Both the position numbers and the translations under genes were made by a program. From assembly GCA_021464245.1 (NCBI GenBank), contig JADCRB010000090.1:240008-304007 (forward strand): a DNA stretch of 64,000 nucleotides, in the 5' to 3' direction. The DNA is from Carallia brachiata (taxonomy: Eukaryota; Streptophyta; Magnoliopsida; Malpighiales; Rhizophoraceae). Shown here in pieces: positions 22,690 to 35,669 of the stretch. A model generated the notes under the pieces. The model was not told where the DNA came from. It saw only the letters and a program-made list of their open reading frames with translations, and did no database searches. Position 1 is the stretch's first letter. The number at the start of each line of letters is the position of its first letter.

Positions 22690-23260
22690 AAAAAAATATA
22701 CGATATATCAAAAACAAGTATACGGCTTATTTAAACAGTGATATATTTTTTAAATTAAACAAAATTTATTCTTAATAACTATTCACACGACTCTTATAAT
22801 TTTTTTTGATATGTTATATAATTTTCTTATAATTTCTCTATCACATTATATATTTCATCTGTTTATATAAGTCGTATACTTCTTTTTAACATATCATATA
22901 TTTTTTTGTAAGTACAAAAAAAATATCGTATATTTTATCTATTGTATCGTATATTACGGCCATCAAATTTTACAACTAAAAAGTTTTTCTGAATTTATAT
23001 TGGTTGCAGCTTGTGTTTTTATATGGTTAGTGGACTCTACCACGGGGCAATCCTGTTATTCTAGGTAGCCTATGAATAAATGTTTTCTGGCCCTAAAGAA
23101 AAATTGCATGAGCATGAACAATTAACAAAGATTCATTTGGGCTTGTATTCCAGTTCTAATGACTCCCATTTTATTTCCTGGTGTGGGCTTTCTTGCAATC
23201 GAAAAAGAAAAATAGAGAGTAAAGTGTTAATTTTCTCATAGGCGGTACTCTGTCCTTTTA
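22690..23260. other. AT-rich intergenic
   Basis: AT-rich stretch with several ATATATCATA-type words in both orientations (22690-22950). No gene seen. Confidence 0.4.
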
Positions 23261-23269
23261 CTCATCCGT

Positions 23270-23800
23270 GGTGTCAAAGTGAAAGGCAATGTTTCTTGAA
23301 TTGAACCGAAGAAGATCGATTATTGAACTAAAAAAATTGGTGATTCAATATTTAGTTGATTCAACTGGTATTTGAACTAGCAGATGATAATAAAAATTTA
23401 TTTATAAAAGTAATTGAAAAAAATAATTATTGTATATGATGTATTATTCTAGCTATAAATAATTTTTAATAATTAAATTCAAACATTTTTAACCGAATAA
23501 ACTATAAAAAGATTTGATATATATTAATTTTTTTTTGTATTAATGACTAAACTAAAAGTTTAGTTCAAATTTGTGATTGAATTAAAATTTTAATTAAATT
23601 AAGTCTCAATTATAATTTAAATAAAATTTATGATACCAATCTAGCTAGACTAATTTTTTGATTTTTGTCAAATTTTGGCCAATCCAATTCGATACTAAAA
23701 GTCAGGGCTAAACTAAACAAAAAATCTGACTAGTCCACAATTCAAATAGTATTAGTGGCCAGTTCAGTCCAAGTTCTAACAACACTACTGAAAAGTCGAG
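23270..23800. repeat. Dispersed non-autonomous repeat (related to 17455-18190)
   Basis: Shares word content and order with 17455-18190: GATCGATTATTGAAC near the left, TTGATTCAACTGGT, and CAGTTCAGTCCAAGTTC at the right. Non-coding; ends not resolved. Confidence 0.35.
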
Positions 23801-24154
23801 GTGACAAAAATTGGCCAAAACCAAATAACTAGACTTCATTTAAAATCGGACTCAACCTTGCCTGTTTGGATTGAAAAATCAATGAATAACTCGAATCCCA
23901 AATCACCTAAAGCCGAAATAATAAAAAATCCAAAAGAGATACAATGTGGCACGGATAGGAAAAGACACCATGCAAAGACGCATAGACATAACATACAAAG
24001 ACATGTATGCACACACAAAATGAAAATAATAAGAATTATACTACTACTACTACTAACGTTGATGATGATGATGACGATGATAACGATGATAATAATACCA
24101 TTCGTGTAACTTTTTAGGTTTTTCCAACCTAAATAGCTTACAAAAGTCAATTAT

Positions 24155-24430
24155 AATTACCATTGTAACTGACGTCTTGTTAACCAATGTAAAGTAATAT
24201 ACTAGAAGTACATATAAGACAATGTTTGAGCAATTATAAATTAAAAAATCTAATATAATTAATGCAGATAAAAATATTTATCAATTATATTATTTTGTAA
24301 CATATTATTTATTGTGTCCCTAAAAAAAACATATTATTTATTGTGTTCTTAGAAACAAATTGTTATGTACATAGACTTATGCATCCAAATTATATGTTGA
24401 TTAAATTTTTTTGTTGGACACTTCTTAGAC
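24155..24430. repeat. Phytocyanin-unit upstream block, copy 1
   Basis: Matches 30975-31260 in order and orientation (TTACCATTGTAA, GACAATGTTTGAGCAATTAT, TATTTATTGTGTTC). It marks the distal 5' flank of the tandem phytocyanin duplication, whose period is roughly 6.5-6.8 kb. Confidence 0.65.
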
Positions 24431-25870
24431 AAAACCCGAGTCATCCAGAGCTAACCTCTTTCACGATTTTCTGTTGAGATAGTGATTTCTTTGAAGAAAT
24501 AAAAATAAAAAGGGGAAGATGGAGGTGAAAAGATAGTGGTGGAGACTCAATGAAGTTAAGATGTTTGAGCGATCTGATGCATGCCAATTTAGGTGTGCGG
24601 AGTGCTTTTAGAAAGGAGCGTGGGGTGAGAGGCTAAAAGTAAACAGTCAAATTGAAGATGTTTTATTAATTTTATTAAATGGGCTTTTGACCGTTTAGGA
24701 TTAGGGAGGAATTTTCTCGTTATATACATTATTAAATTGTTTAATAATTTGTTGTGGAAATTTAAAGGAAACAATAAAAATCAGCAATTAAATAAAATAA
24801 ATTTAGAATAAATGCGGAGAGACAATGGGACAATTAAATAGAAGGGGAGAATACTTAGAGAGAAACAAAAAGGAAAATTATATATTTATTTTGAGCAAGT
24901 AAATTTGAACTATAATCGAAGAGACGTTTTTGAACAATATACATGGTTCTACATTAAATTATACCATATTTGAACCAAATCATGTTATATGTTCATCAAT
25001 GTCTATAATGACGCTCAATGTATAAAAGAAATTAGCGATAATTGCAAAATTAAAAATGACAATGGATAAATGACACAGAGATTCTAAAAAAAAAGTAAGA
25101 ATTCTAAAAGGAAGGAATTAGAGGGAGTCAATAATTAGAGAGAGTGAATTATGTGTACTTTTATTGTAATTTAATGTTCATTAACCTTTTAGGTAGTCAC
25201 CTCATCAATATATTTGTTACGTTACTTTCCATTGTAATCAAGTTTGTAATCAATGAAAATTTAATGTGAATATTTGTGATATTTTTCTCAATTTTCTTTG
25301 AATCATGAGAAGTTTTATCGTAATTTAATTTTCCTTAACTTTCAGATAGCCATCTTATTAATATTTGCCATGTTTTTCCTTTAGACAATGCTAGTATGCT
25401 ACGTTATTTTTTATTGTAATCAATGACAGTTTTTATATCAACATTTATGATAATTTTATTAATTTTCTTCACATCATTCGAGTTTTTTTCTATACATATT
25501 TATTGTAATTAAATTTATAAATATTTGTTGCCTTAATTTTAGCTATAAGCAAGGGGAAGCTTTCTCCAATTGTTATATAGGTGGGGTTTGCTACCTACAA
25601 TGATTTTTTACCTTCTTTTTTACAATAATCAATCAAAAATTAACACATCAATATTTCTTAATAATAAATTTGTAATATATTTAATTTTTACCTTTTTAAT
25701 AATCAATCTATCACATATGAATAAATAAAAGGAAGGTAAAAACAACTACCGATAATAAAATCCAATATAGACAGTAAGAAAATCTATCTACATTATTATA
25801 AAATAAATTGGACCGGATTACAAAGTATTTTCTTACTTAAATAAGAATCTACCTACCATAAGCGTCTCAA
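24431..25870. other. Intergenic upstream of phytocyanin 1
   Basis: AT-rich; around 25140-25540 TTATTGTAATTTAAT-like phrases repeat loosely. No coding region supported. Confidence 0.4.
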
Positions 25871-25879
25871 GCCATCTTG

Positions 25880-25888
25880 TATATAAAA
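25880..25888 (+). promoter_or_regulatory. TATA box of phytocyanin 1
   Basis: TATATAAAA, about 80 bp before the ATG, in a context (GCCATCTTG before it, GGTCTTCCACTCTTT after it) shared almost exactly with the second copy. Confidence 0.65.
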
Positions 25889-25959
25889 AAGGTCTTCCAC
25901 TCTTTCACATTGCCTATTGTCCCCTTCTTCGTACAACAAAACCTCTCTCGATCGACCCG

Positions 25960-26503
25960 ATGTGGTCTTCAAGAAATATGATGAAGATGATGGCGTCTGC
26001 TGCCCTGATAATATTGGCTTGTTATGCACAAACAAGTTCAGTTTCAGCAGCAACTTATACAGTGGGTGATAATAAAGGTTGGACGGAAAATATGGATTAT
26101 GACTTGTGGACAAAGGGCAAGACCTTCTATATTGGAGACGTGTTAGGTTGGTTTTTTCAATTATGAATAATTCCTTGATTTCCTCCCTAATATGAATACA
26201 TTTTTACTATTATGTACTTGTGTTTTGTGTTTTTAATGATTTTTGTATAATGATCTTAAATATGTGTGTTTTTGTGAATTTTATGCAGTGTTCAACTACA
26301 ATAAGACCCGTCACAATGTTGCTGAATTAACCGAAAAGGATCTTGGTAATTGCGACACAACACATCCGCTATATTTTGATGACAGCGGGCATTCATTGGT
26401 TACTCTCAAGGCTCCCGCTGGATGGCATGTCTATGTTTCTACTGAATATTGCCAAACCTATGACATGGAAATCTGGGTCAAGGTTGAAAATCGACCCAAC
26501 TAG
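25960..26503 (+). CDS. Phytocyanin (plantacyanin-like), copper-ligand-deficient
   Basis: Exons 25960-26146 and 26289-26503, GT-AG intron of 142 bp in phase 1, 133 residues. Residues 1-31 are a signal peptide (MWSSRNMMKM, hydrophobic core, then SVSAA). The mature part has the phytocyanin pattern: TYTVGDNKGWT, DYDLWTKGKTFYIGDVLVFNYN, RHNVAELTEKDLGNC, ending MEIWVKV. No GPI tail or Pro-rich extension, so the layout is that of plantacyanin/basic blue protein. In cucumber basic blue protein copper is held by His39, Cys79, His84 and Met89. Here the first His (RHNV) and a Met are present, but the Cys and second His are replaced in HVYVSTEYCQTYDM. It is therefore unlikely to bind type-1 copper. Extracellular location is inferred from the signal peptide; the exact role is unknown. 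AATAAA lies at 26599-26604. Confidence 0.88.
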
Positions 26504-26598
26504 CCTCTACTCGAGCAATAGCAGTAGTAGAGACATTTGTAGCTAAGTAGCTCAAGCTAGGTACTCCGATCTCCTATCTAACATGCTTGTGCTACTCA

Positions 26599-26604
26599 AA
26601 TAAA
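26599..26604 (+). terminator. Polyadenylation signal, phytocyanin 1
   Basis: AATAAA about 95 bp after the stop codon. Confidence 0.5.
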
Positions 26605-26619
26605 GTTTTATCTTTTTAT

Positions 26620-27520
26620 ATGTGTAGTGTGTGATTACCAGAGCCTTTTTAGTGTGTGTATGTTTTCTGTTTTTTCCGGTTATAAGGGAGGAGGCCGAGC
26701 AGCCAAAAAATGACAACAATATTACTAAGAATCGAATATAGGATTAAAATGCCTCAATTAGTTAGTTATGCTAAAAAAACTGAATATTTTCTTTAATGAC
26801 TAAACCTTTGATTTTGATCTCTTATTGAGACAGAAATTTTAAAAAAAGAAAGACACGTGTCATCTGCAATTTTAACAATGATACATTCATTTATTTAATA
26901 ATTTTTTTTAAAGAAAAAGCAAAGTTGGTAAAGCAATCCTAATTGTGATAAAAAAAAATTACTCCATATTAACAATAGGCATAAACTTCAATTTCACCCA
27001 TTAAGCTACTACATCTAATACAAACTACATACTATTACATCAGAATTTACAAAAAAAAAAAAAAATCTAAAACTAACAACAGTAAGTTAAAATCAACAGA
27101 ATGTTCAAAAAGACTAAATGCCCCTACATATAAACAAACTGATAAGGCCACCAGACAAGTCGTCTCGCATGTTCCGACCTTCTGCTCACCCTATCTCTTT
27201 CTCTTACAAAAATCTAGCAAAAGAGTGATAATTCCATTGTTCTGGCTGATCTGCTCAAAAATTTAAATTCGTTTGCCTCAAGATCCACGCATGATTTCAA
27301 CTTTTCTTCTTCTTCTTTCCTAATCTAAACCCTAATTTCATGACTCCATCTTCCATTCTCTGCTCTTCCTTATGTCTTCTTTGCCTCCGACGCCAACATC
27401 AATAGGCACAAGCTCACTGGAAAGAAGATTGGTCGGTGAGAGAGGAGAGAAACGATGAAGCTCAAAATGGGAGTTTGTTGCATGTTAACAGCCTGTGCTA
27501 CTCCTGAGATAGTAGAATCC
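26620..27520. other. Intergenic after phytocyanin 1
   Basis: A-runs at 27051-27065 and near 26950. No gene seen before the LINE relic begins. Confidence 0.4.
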
Positions 27521-27529
27521 TAAGACAAC

Positions 27530-29760
27530 TTGTGCAAATTTGTGTTCCGAAGGTTCTCTGCAGCCCATACATCTTCAGAACTTTGAAAGAAGACCGCTTA
27601 TTTCGCCGGGTGCAGCAACTTAAACCAAATATCCGCTGAGGCTTTGCATTCCCTTAAGAGATTTATCAATGATTCGTCATAAACAAAACATACGACACGC
27701 ACCTGATTGAGTAAGCCCCATCTGTAACCTTTCTATATTTGTCAACAAGCGCCCATGGCTTAGCTGCCACATAAAACATCTGATGCATTCGGGCACCGGA
27801 AGCTTCCAAATAACCCCAAAGGCTGCTTTCCAAGCTTCATCACCACCACGCTTCAATAAAGAATAAGCATATTTCACAATGAACCTACCATCCATAGTAA
27901 ATGCCCAGCTAGGAGTGTCCTCATCAGCATCATAGGGACGGAGTCTTAAAGCTGCAAGTTTTTGACAAATCCAGCTAGGGATCTGCTGCTCTATTTTTCC
28001 CAATACCAACCTTTATGCGGTTGCCAATAGCTGGCCACGAATTCCTCTTACTCCTCATGCGATATCTCCTCTAAAGCATGGTCAATAAGAGGCTCTGAAA
28101 ACAACCAATTGTCTTTCAAAAAGTGCACCTGCCTCCCATTACCCACTATAGCACTTAGCCCCTTTTCAAGACAGTCCTTTGCCTTTATCAGACCCCTCCA
28201 GGGGTGAGGTGCCACTTTCTCATAAGTGAACCGCACCCCACCATCTTCCGCTTTGCAATACTTCCCCTTCAGAACACAGGCCCACAAACTATCGGGCTTG
28301 TGTAGAAAGCGCCAACCCAATTTGGTAAGTAGATCTTGGTTAGTTTCTCTCATCCCACGTGGGCTAACAATTGAGGAAAGATCCATGCTCTGCTCTTGGC
28401 TAGACAACCCAATAGTTTTGGGAGACTCAGACGTATCCTTTCCTTTGGGCCTGTTCTTGCCTGCCAATCCTAAATCACCTTGCTTCTGTTTATCCTGTTG
28501 AAACGCCATTGAGTGCGCTGCACTTTCACTCCTGGTTATGATAAGGAAAAAATTAGAGTTTCAGAATTGGGTATTTGCCTGAATTTTTTTTGTGCAATAA
28601 AGTTATAATTTTGTGTAACAATACTGTTATTTTGTGCAACGAAAAAAATTTGTATTTTTTTATATTTTTTTGTTGTAGAAAGTAACAATTTTGTTGCACA
28701 AAAAAAATTCGGACAAATATCCGATTCTGGAAGTGTAAAGGCACTCGATAAAGAAAAAATGCCAGCCGAGGCTTTCCCGCTCCCTCCACATGGTAGACTG
28801 CCCACATCCCTTGTAGCTCCTACTGTCTGATTTCTCCCCAGCTGGGGACCCACAGCTTGTAACAATCCCTACGTCGTGTGTCCTGTGTCATTAGCTTGCT
28901 CACATAATGCCACAAACCGTGAACCCGAGCCACTACTCTACCCCTGTACACTGTCTTTAACACCAGCTTGCTTGGCTGCATTTGGCTTTCTTCTGTGAGT
29001 TCTTTGAATGATTATCCACAGTCCAAACGTCTGATTATCCTCCGACGCCAGAATATTCCTTTTCAGTATCTCTTTTTTCCCCTAATCTCTATTTTTACCA
29101 CGTACTCCTCCCTCATCCTCATGACACCCATCGGCAGTGCGACCAAAACGGCCACATCTGAAATAGGTGGAGCGAATGCCTTCATAGCTAATTTGGTAGC
29201 AATTACCTCCAATCCTGCATCTAGAAAGGAGACCCAGCCGTAAGTCCACCTCGATACAAACTCTGGCAAAGTTAGCTTACATGGCTATTTCAGTTATGGC
29301 ATCAACTTTCACTGTGGAGCCAAGTTGATTTCTGAGCCTCCAAAGAATCTTCGAGTTATAATACTCAATACCCAACTGAAGGATCCTAACCCAGACCGGC
29401 ACCTTCTCGAAACTAGCTTTATCTGGATTGAAATTGGACGACCATTTTCTCAGAGCCAGATAATGACCAGCAACAAGCCACGGCCCCCCATTCACGACCA
29501 ACTGGTAATTATCAAACTGCTCAAACTTGACCAGGTGAAAGTCATTCCCCAAGCCCATCAGTGAGAACATGCCTTGAAGGCTCCATAGTTGTTGCAATCG
29601 ACAGAGGAGAAATTGATGCCCAAACTGCTTTCCTAGAACCTTCACAATTAAAATTGCTCTCCAAGGTTCCCAAATTTCTCGCTTCTTCGCCGCTCAGAGG
29701 GGTAAGTTTGGACACTCGAAGGGCCCAAGATTATTTTCATCATCAGATGGGACGTAGTCC
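27530..29760 (-). mobile_element. Internally deleted LINE retrotransposon
   Basis: Minus-strand relic. 29645-29277 is the DUF4283 domain of plant LINE ORF1 (VLGKQFGHQFLLCRLQQLW, NGGPWLVAGHYLALRKW, VPVWVRI). It is followed by RVCIEVDLRLGLL and a degenerate zinc knuckle (YFRCGRFGRTADGC; one Cys and the His are lost) at about 29265-29110. The hydrophilic ORF1 tail then runs into 28509-28048, which is already the C-terminal part of ORF2 (DLLTKLGWRFLHKPDSLWACV, GNGRQVHFLKDNW), and 28009-27677, the zf-RVT domain (CFMWQLSHGRLLTNIERL). Endonuclease and reverse transcriptase cores are missing, so ORF1 was joined to the ORF2 end by a large deletion. Not mobile on its own. Confidence 0.8.
28552..28735. 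mobile_element. MITE inside the LINE relic
   Basis: About 180 bp with roughly 40-bp inverted ends: CAGAATTGGGTATTTGCCTG at the left and, reading in from the right, CAGAATCGGATATTTGTCCG, each followed by AATTTTTTTTGTGCAA. Internal repeats of TTGTGCAAC occur. Non-coding. Target duplication not resolved. Confidence 0.55.
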
Positions 29761-29824
29761 TCCTTCATTTTCAAAGCAGCATCACGGATGTTGCAGTCCC
29801 TACCGATTGCAGCATTGCATTATT

Positions 29825-30130
29825 GTTGAATAGAGAAATGGATGGCTTTCCAAGCTAGTAGCTGAGATAATCTTCCTCCATAAATGTAGGAATTAAATTC
29901 TTTTTTTTTTTTTCTTTTTGATTAACTAAATTTTAATTTATAGGTGTGTATAGCTTACAATCTATTTGCTCATACAGTCAAAGCTAAGACATGTACGGCT
30001 ACTTACAATTACAATTACATTTTTGGTCTGCCACATTTTCTCTCTCTCTCACTCTGACCCCAATAGTATATATATATATATTTTGACATGCCATACGCAG
30101 AATCAAACACTGCATGATATGAAACTAATT
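29825..30130 (+). repeat. Peroxidase-upstream block, orphan copy
   Basis: Matches 37140-37540 in the same orientation: GGATGGCTTTCCAAGC, CTGAGATAATCTTC, then GGTGTGTATAG and GCTCATAC. No peroxidase exon accompanies it. It begins right at the 5' limit of the LINE relic. Confidence 0.65.
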
Positions 30131-30139
30131 GTATGAAAA

Positions 30140-30960
30140 TCTCTTTAAACTTGTAGGGTAAAAGATTTTTTTTTTTTTACTGTTTTTGTAACGAAATAAT
30201 CATCTGACCGTAATTTGTATTTTGTAAATCACTTTATTTCATCGAAGTTTTACTAAGCAACTTCACCACAGACCAACAGACCAAGTCAACTATGATCAAA
30301 GTAGAAACGAAGGAACAAAATTCTCATTGACCAATGACCATGAAATTGAAAATGTCAACGATTCCCTTGTTCCAATTACCAAGATTACCTTGAAAAAATA
30401 AAGCAAATTAATTTTACATAATTGGAATTCCCTCGGGTGCAAAGTTCCAACTTGGCTGGGCCAGATCCAATTTATTTTATCAAAAACATATAAAATATGT
30501 CAGGTTTTTTAAGTCGCTTTCGGCCTGGTATGGCTGCGCGTGATAGAAATGTAAGCCCAAAACTAATCAAAGCTTTTCTTTCTCACTTTTTTTTTTTTTT
30601 TCCCCCACAACGATCCAGCTTGTTGAAGAGGTTTAGAAAAAGTAGGGCTGAAAAAAAAAAAGGGAAAAAAAGCACAATGTTAGACCATGTGTTTTGGGTT
30701 AGGCCGAGATGGGCACAATTGCCCGTCAAACAGGAAAATGTTTGTATGACCAAAAAATTAAAATTAAAAATACATAAAGAGAAAATATTTGTGTATCTAT
30801 TTTTTATTTTGATGTGCTGAATATAAAAAATATTGATAATTTTTGTAATAAAATTAATAAAACTTGTAGTTAAAAATAGTAATTTTTAATTTTTATTATA
30901 AAAATTATTAATCTTATTTTAACAATATCAGTCTTTTAATTCTAACTTGAACAATTTACA
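30140..30960. other. Intergenic, no gene seen
   Basis: AT-rich with T-runs at 30164-30179 and 30586-30602. A 107-codon ORF at 30497-30820 is low-complexity and unsupported. Confidence 0.4.
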
Positions 30961-30974
30961 AAAGTTAATTAATA

Positions 30975-31260
30975 TTTACCATTGTAATTGACATCTTGTT
31001 GAACAACCTAATTAAAGTAATATACTTGACATACAAATAAGACAATGTTTAAGCAATTATAAATCAAAGTACCTAATAAAATTGACACAGATTAAAATGT
31101 TTATAAATAATATTATGTTCTAACGTATTGCTTATTGTGTTCATCAATATTATTATGAGTGGACTTTTAAAAATTTTGAAACATATTATATGCATCTCCT
31201 ATGCATCCAAATTATTTGCTGATTAAAATTTTTAGTTAAGACACTTTTCAGACATATGTC
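30975..31260. repeat. Phytocyanin-unit upstream block, copy 2
   Basis: Counterpart of 24155-24430 upstream of the second phytocyanin. Confidence 0.65.
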
Positions 31261-31299
31261 GGCATCATGTCAAGCGAATCTCCTTCACAATTGTTTGTA

Positions 31300-32350
31300 G
31301 AAATAGGTAATTTCTTGCAAGTGTTTGGGCTTGAGAAAAAAAAAAGTCAAAATAAAGCATGTATTATTTATAGCATGAATATCTTTCTACACCAAATTAT
31401 AAAAACAAATCCTCTTCTCAAAATAACTAAATAAAAACAAATCCGACTGGATAACAAATTATTTTCTTGCCTAAACGGGAATTTTTAATTTGACGGATAT
31501 TTTTCTAATGAGTATAGTTTATATATGATCTTACACCATAAGATAAATAGAGTCATTTAAAATGAAAAATGAAAAATAAATTTATATTATTTAAAATTAT
31601 GAGTAAGTTATATTTATAAAAAAAAAAAAAATAGCAAACACTTTTAATAATGATCTAGCTACCATAAGTGTCTCAAGCTATCTCGTCATTTGAATTTAGC
31701 AAATTATATGCTGATTAAAATTTATTGTTACACACTTTTAGACCAAACTTGAGTCATGCCGTGTCCTAATCATCTTCACTATTGTCCTATGAGATAAGTG
31801 ATCTCTTCGAAGTTTGAAGTGTTTGAGCTTAGAGAGAAGAGTTAAAATCAAGCATTTATTCTTTAGAAAAAAATATTTAGTGAGATTTTTTAATTATAAT
31901 CAAAGTAGAATTAAGGTGATATATATTGTTGAATGATTAAAATTAAAAAAATAAAAACAGATAATTGGACTAATTGCATAACTCTTTTAATTCTAACTAA
32001 AACTAAGGTATGTCATCGAACCCTTATTATTCGTATATCACGAATATCTGAGCATTTATTATTTGAAAAAATATTTATGGGCATACAACAAAATTGTCAT
32101 AAAATGTTCATAATGTAACAACTAGTAATTTTTGTATAATTACAAAATACACTAATTACTATAACATAGATATTGTATAACACACTTTTGTATGTTCATA
32201 TAATGGAACCTTGTTATCTATTTATAGCAGGAAAGTCTGCCTACATTATTAAGTAATATATACGTACATACAATTATAAAATAAATCCGAACGGATTACA
32301 AATTATTGTATTACTTAAATAAGAATCAAGCTACGATAAGCGTCTCAAGC
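31300..32350. other. Intergenic upstream of phytocyanin 2
   Basis: Contains two loosely similar blocks (31310-31400 and 31800-31870), each with AGTGTTTG(A/G)GCTTGAGA-like sequence followed by AAGCAT. Similar words occur at 10930-10980. No gene seen. Confidence 0.4.
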
Positions 32351-32357
32351 CATCTTG

Positions 32358-32365
32358 TATATAAG
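32358..32365 (+). promoter_or_regulatory. TATA box of phytocyanin 2
   Basis: TATATAAG in the same context as at 25880; the promoter is intact at this level. Confidence 0.55.
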
Positions 32366-32434
32366 AAAAGGTCTTCCACTCTTTTTCTTCGCATATTTTC
32401 TCTTTCTTCACACCGAAAAAACTCTCTCAATCCA

Positions 32435-33052
32435 ATGTGGTCTTCAAGAAATATGATGAAGACGATGGTGTGTGCTGCCCTTTTGATGTTGGCTTGTTAT
32501 GCACAAACAGGTTCAGTTTCGGCAGCAGCTTATATTGTGGGTGATAAAATAGGTTGGACAGACAATGTGGATTATAGCTTATGGAAAATCAGCAAGACCT
32601 TCTATGTTGGAGACGTGTTAGATTGGTTTTTTCAGTTATGATCAATAATCCCCTGATTTTCTTCCTAATTTCAATTAATCTCTGTGGTAATAATCGAGAT
32701 TTCTGCTTCTAAAAAAAAGGAATATTTATATATATTGGACTGGTTTTACATTGTTTTTTTTTTTTCAAACAAAAACAGGAAATTGATATTAAATTATCTT
32801 AGATATGTGCAACCCCTAATTTTTTTTATTGTTTTGAACATGTATGCAGTGTTCAACTACAATAAGGCCCGTCGCAATGTTGCTGAATTAACCGAAAAGG
32901 ATCTTGGCAATTGCGACACAACACATCCACTATCTTTTGACGACAGTTTGGTCGCTCTCAAGGCTCCCGCTGGATGGCACGTCTATGTTTCTACTGAATA
33001 TTGTCAAGCCTACATGGAACTCTGGGTCAAGGTTGAAAATCGACGCAACTAG
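32435..33052 (+). pseudogene. Phytocyanin copy 2, splice donor mutated
   Basis: Tandem paralogue of 25960-26503. Exon 1 is 32435-32621 and exon 2 is 32850-33052. Joined as in copy 1, they would give 129 residues with signal peptide, VGDKIGWTDNVDY, RRNVAELTEKDL and YVSTEYCQAYMELWVKV. The donor after GACGTGTTAG is ATTGG here and GTTGG in copy 1, so the normal junction is lost. Reading on gives VLDWFFQL and a stop. The two indels against copy 1 in exon 2 (9 bp near SGH, 3 bp near YDM) both keep frame, and both exons are otherwise open, so the coding sequence appears recently selected. The first copper His is also Arg here (RRNV), so no complete copper site. A cryptic donor could still give a product; I call it a probable pseudogene. 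Confidence 0.65.
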
Positions 33053-33059
33053 CCTTCAC

Positions 33060-34070
33060 TCGAGCAATAGAAGTAATAAGAATATTCGTAGCTAGGTAAC
33101 TCTAGCTAGATATAACATGCTTGTTATTACCGGAGCCTTTGTGTGTGCGTGTATATATTTTGTGTTTTTTTGGTTACAAGGCCAAAAAGAAGAATAATCT
33201 CACTTAAGTCTCTACGGGCACGTTTAGTATATGTGTAAAACAAAATAGTATAGGATAAGTTAGTCTTATATTACATAAATTATAGTAGAATAAGATTAGT
33301 CTATTTTATACTATTTTACATTATATGTGTTTGTTAATTTTATTTTATTTTTTTAATGAATAAAACATATTCATAATCTTATACTACGCAAATGTATATA
33401 TTTTTATTTTTTAATTTCAATAAAACTTCACTCATTACGTGATATAATAGTACGAATAAGTTATACTCATCTACAAATGTGACTCAAATTAGAGATCTCT
33501 TAATTTATATCATCTGTCAAACGCTTTGATTTTTATTGCTCAAATTAGAAGTCTCTTACTTTATACCATCTGTCAAATGCTTTGATTTTTATTGCTAACT
33601 TAGACGAAAAGGAAAAACACATGGGATCTGCAATTTTTACAATGACATACTAATTTACTAATCTAAATAAGGAAAACAAAGCAAAGTTTTGGTAAAGCAC
33701 CACTAATTGTTATCAATAATTACTCCGCGTTAATTATACTGCCTTGTACGTTTGATTCTTTCCACGGGGGACTCAGTATTTGTCACTGACAAGGCGACCT
33801 TTACCCAACATGAAAGGAAATAAAACACCAGGGCCATATTTCGGAAACAGGGCGCTTTATTTAGAGTGATCTTGGCATGATTATTGCAACCCATGACGTT
33901 GCATTTGATTTGGAGTAATTCTCTCCCTGAAAGGTTCTCGATTTCATATTCATGATTCATTTTCTTGATTTCTTTTCAGCTGCTCTTGTTACTAACTAAT
34001 TAAGGTAATGTAGTAATATTTTATGTGCCGCCAATTAACTGGTCAGGATTCACTATATCTTAACTCACAT
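33060..34070. other. Intergenic between phytocyanin 2 and peroxidase
   Basis: 33485-33600 holds two near-identical phrases (CAAATTAGA...TCTCTTA, then CATCTGTCAAA(C/T)GCTTTG), a short direct repeat. A 76-codon minus ORF (33730-33960) shows no motif and is not called. Confidence 0.4.
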
Positions 34071-34080
34071 TCAGAGACAA

Positions 34081-35579
<1,499 letters not shown>

Positions 35580-35649
35580 GGGTCTGTCGTCTGAAAATTA
35601 GGAACCCAATAATAAGTTAACTGAATGTTTTGAACAGAGCGTGCAATGT

Positions 35650-35662
35650 CCTATATATAATA
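35650..35662 (-). promoter_or_regulatory. TATA box of the peroxidase
   Basis: TTATATATAG on the minus strand, about 75 bp before the ATG. The pseudogene copy has TTATGTATAG. Confidence 0.6.
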
Positions 35663-35669
35663 GCTCAAG

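Noticed and set aside
23801..24150. Overlapping ORFs of 102 and 104 codons on opposite strands
   Set aside because: Both are driven by simple ATG/ATC and CTA repeats at 24040-24105; no domain and no duplicated counterpart.
30497..30820. 107-codon plus-strand ORF
   Set aside because: Contains poly-Phe and Lys runs from T- and A-tracts, with no recognisable domain.
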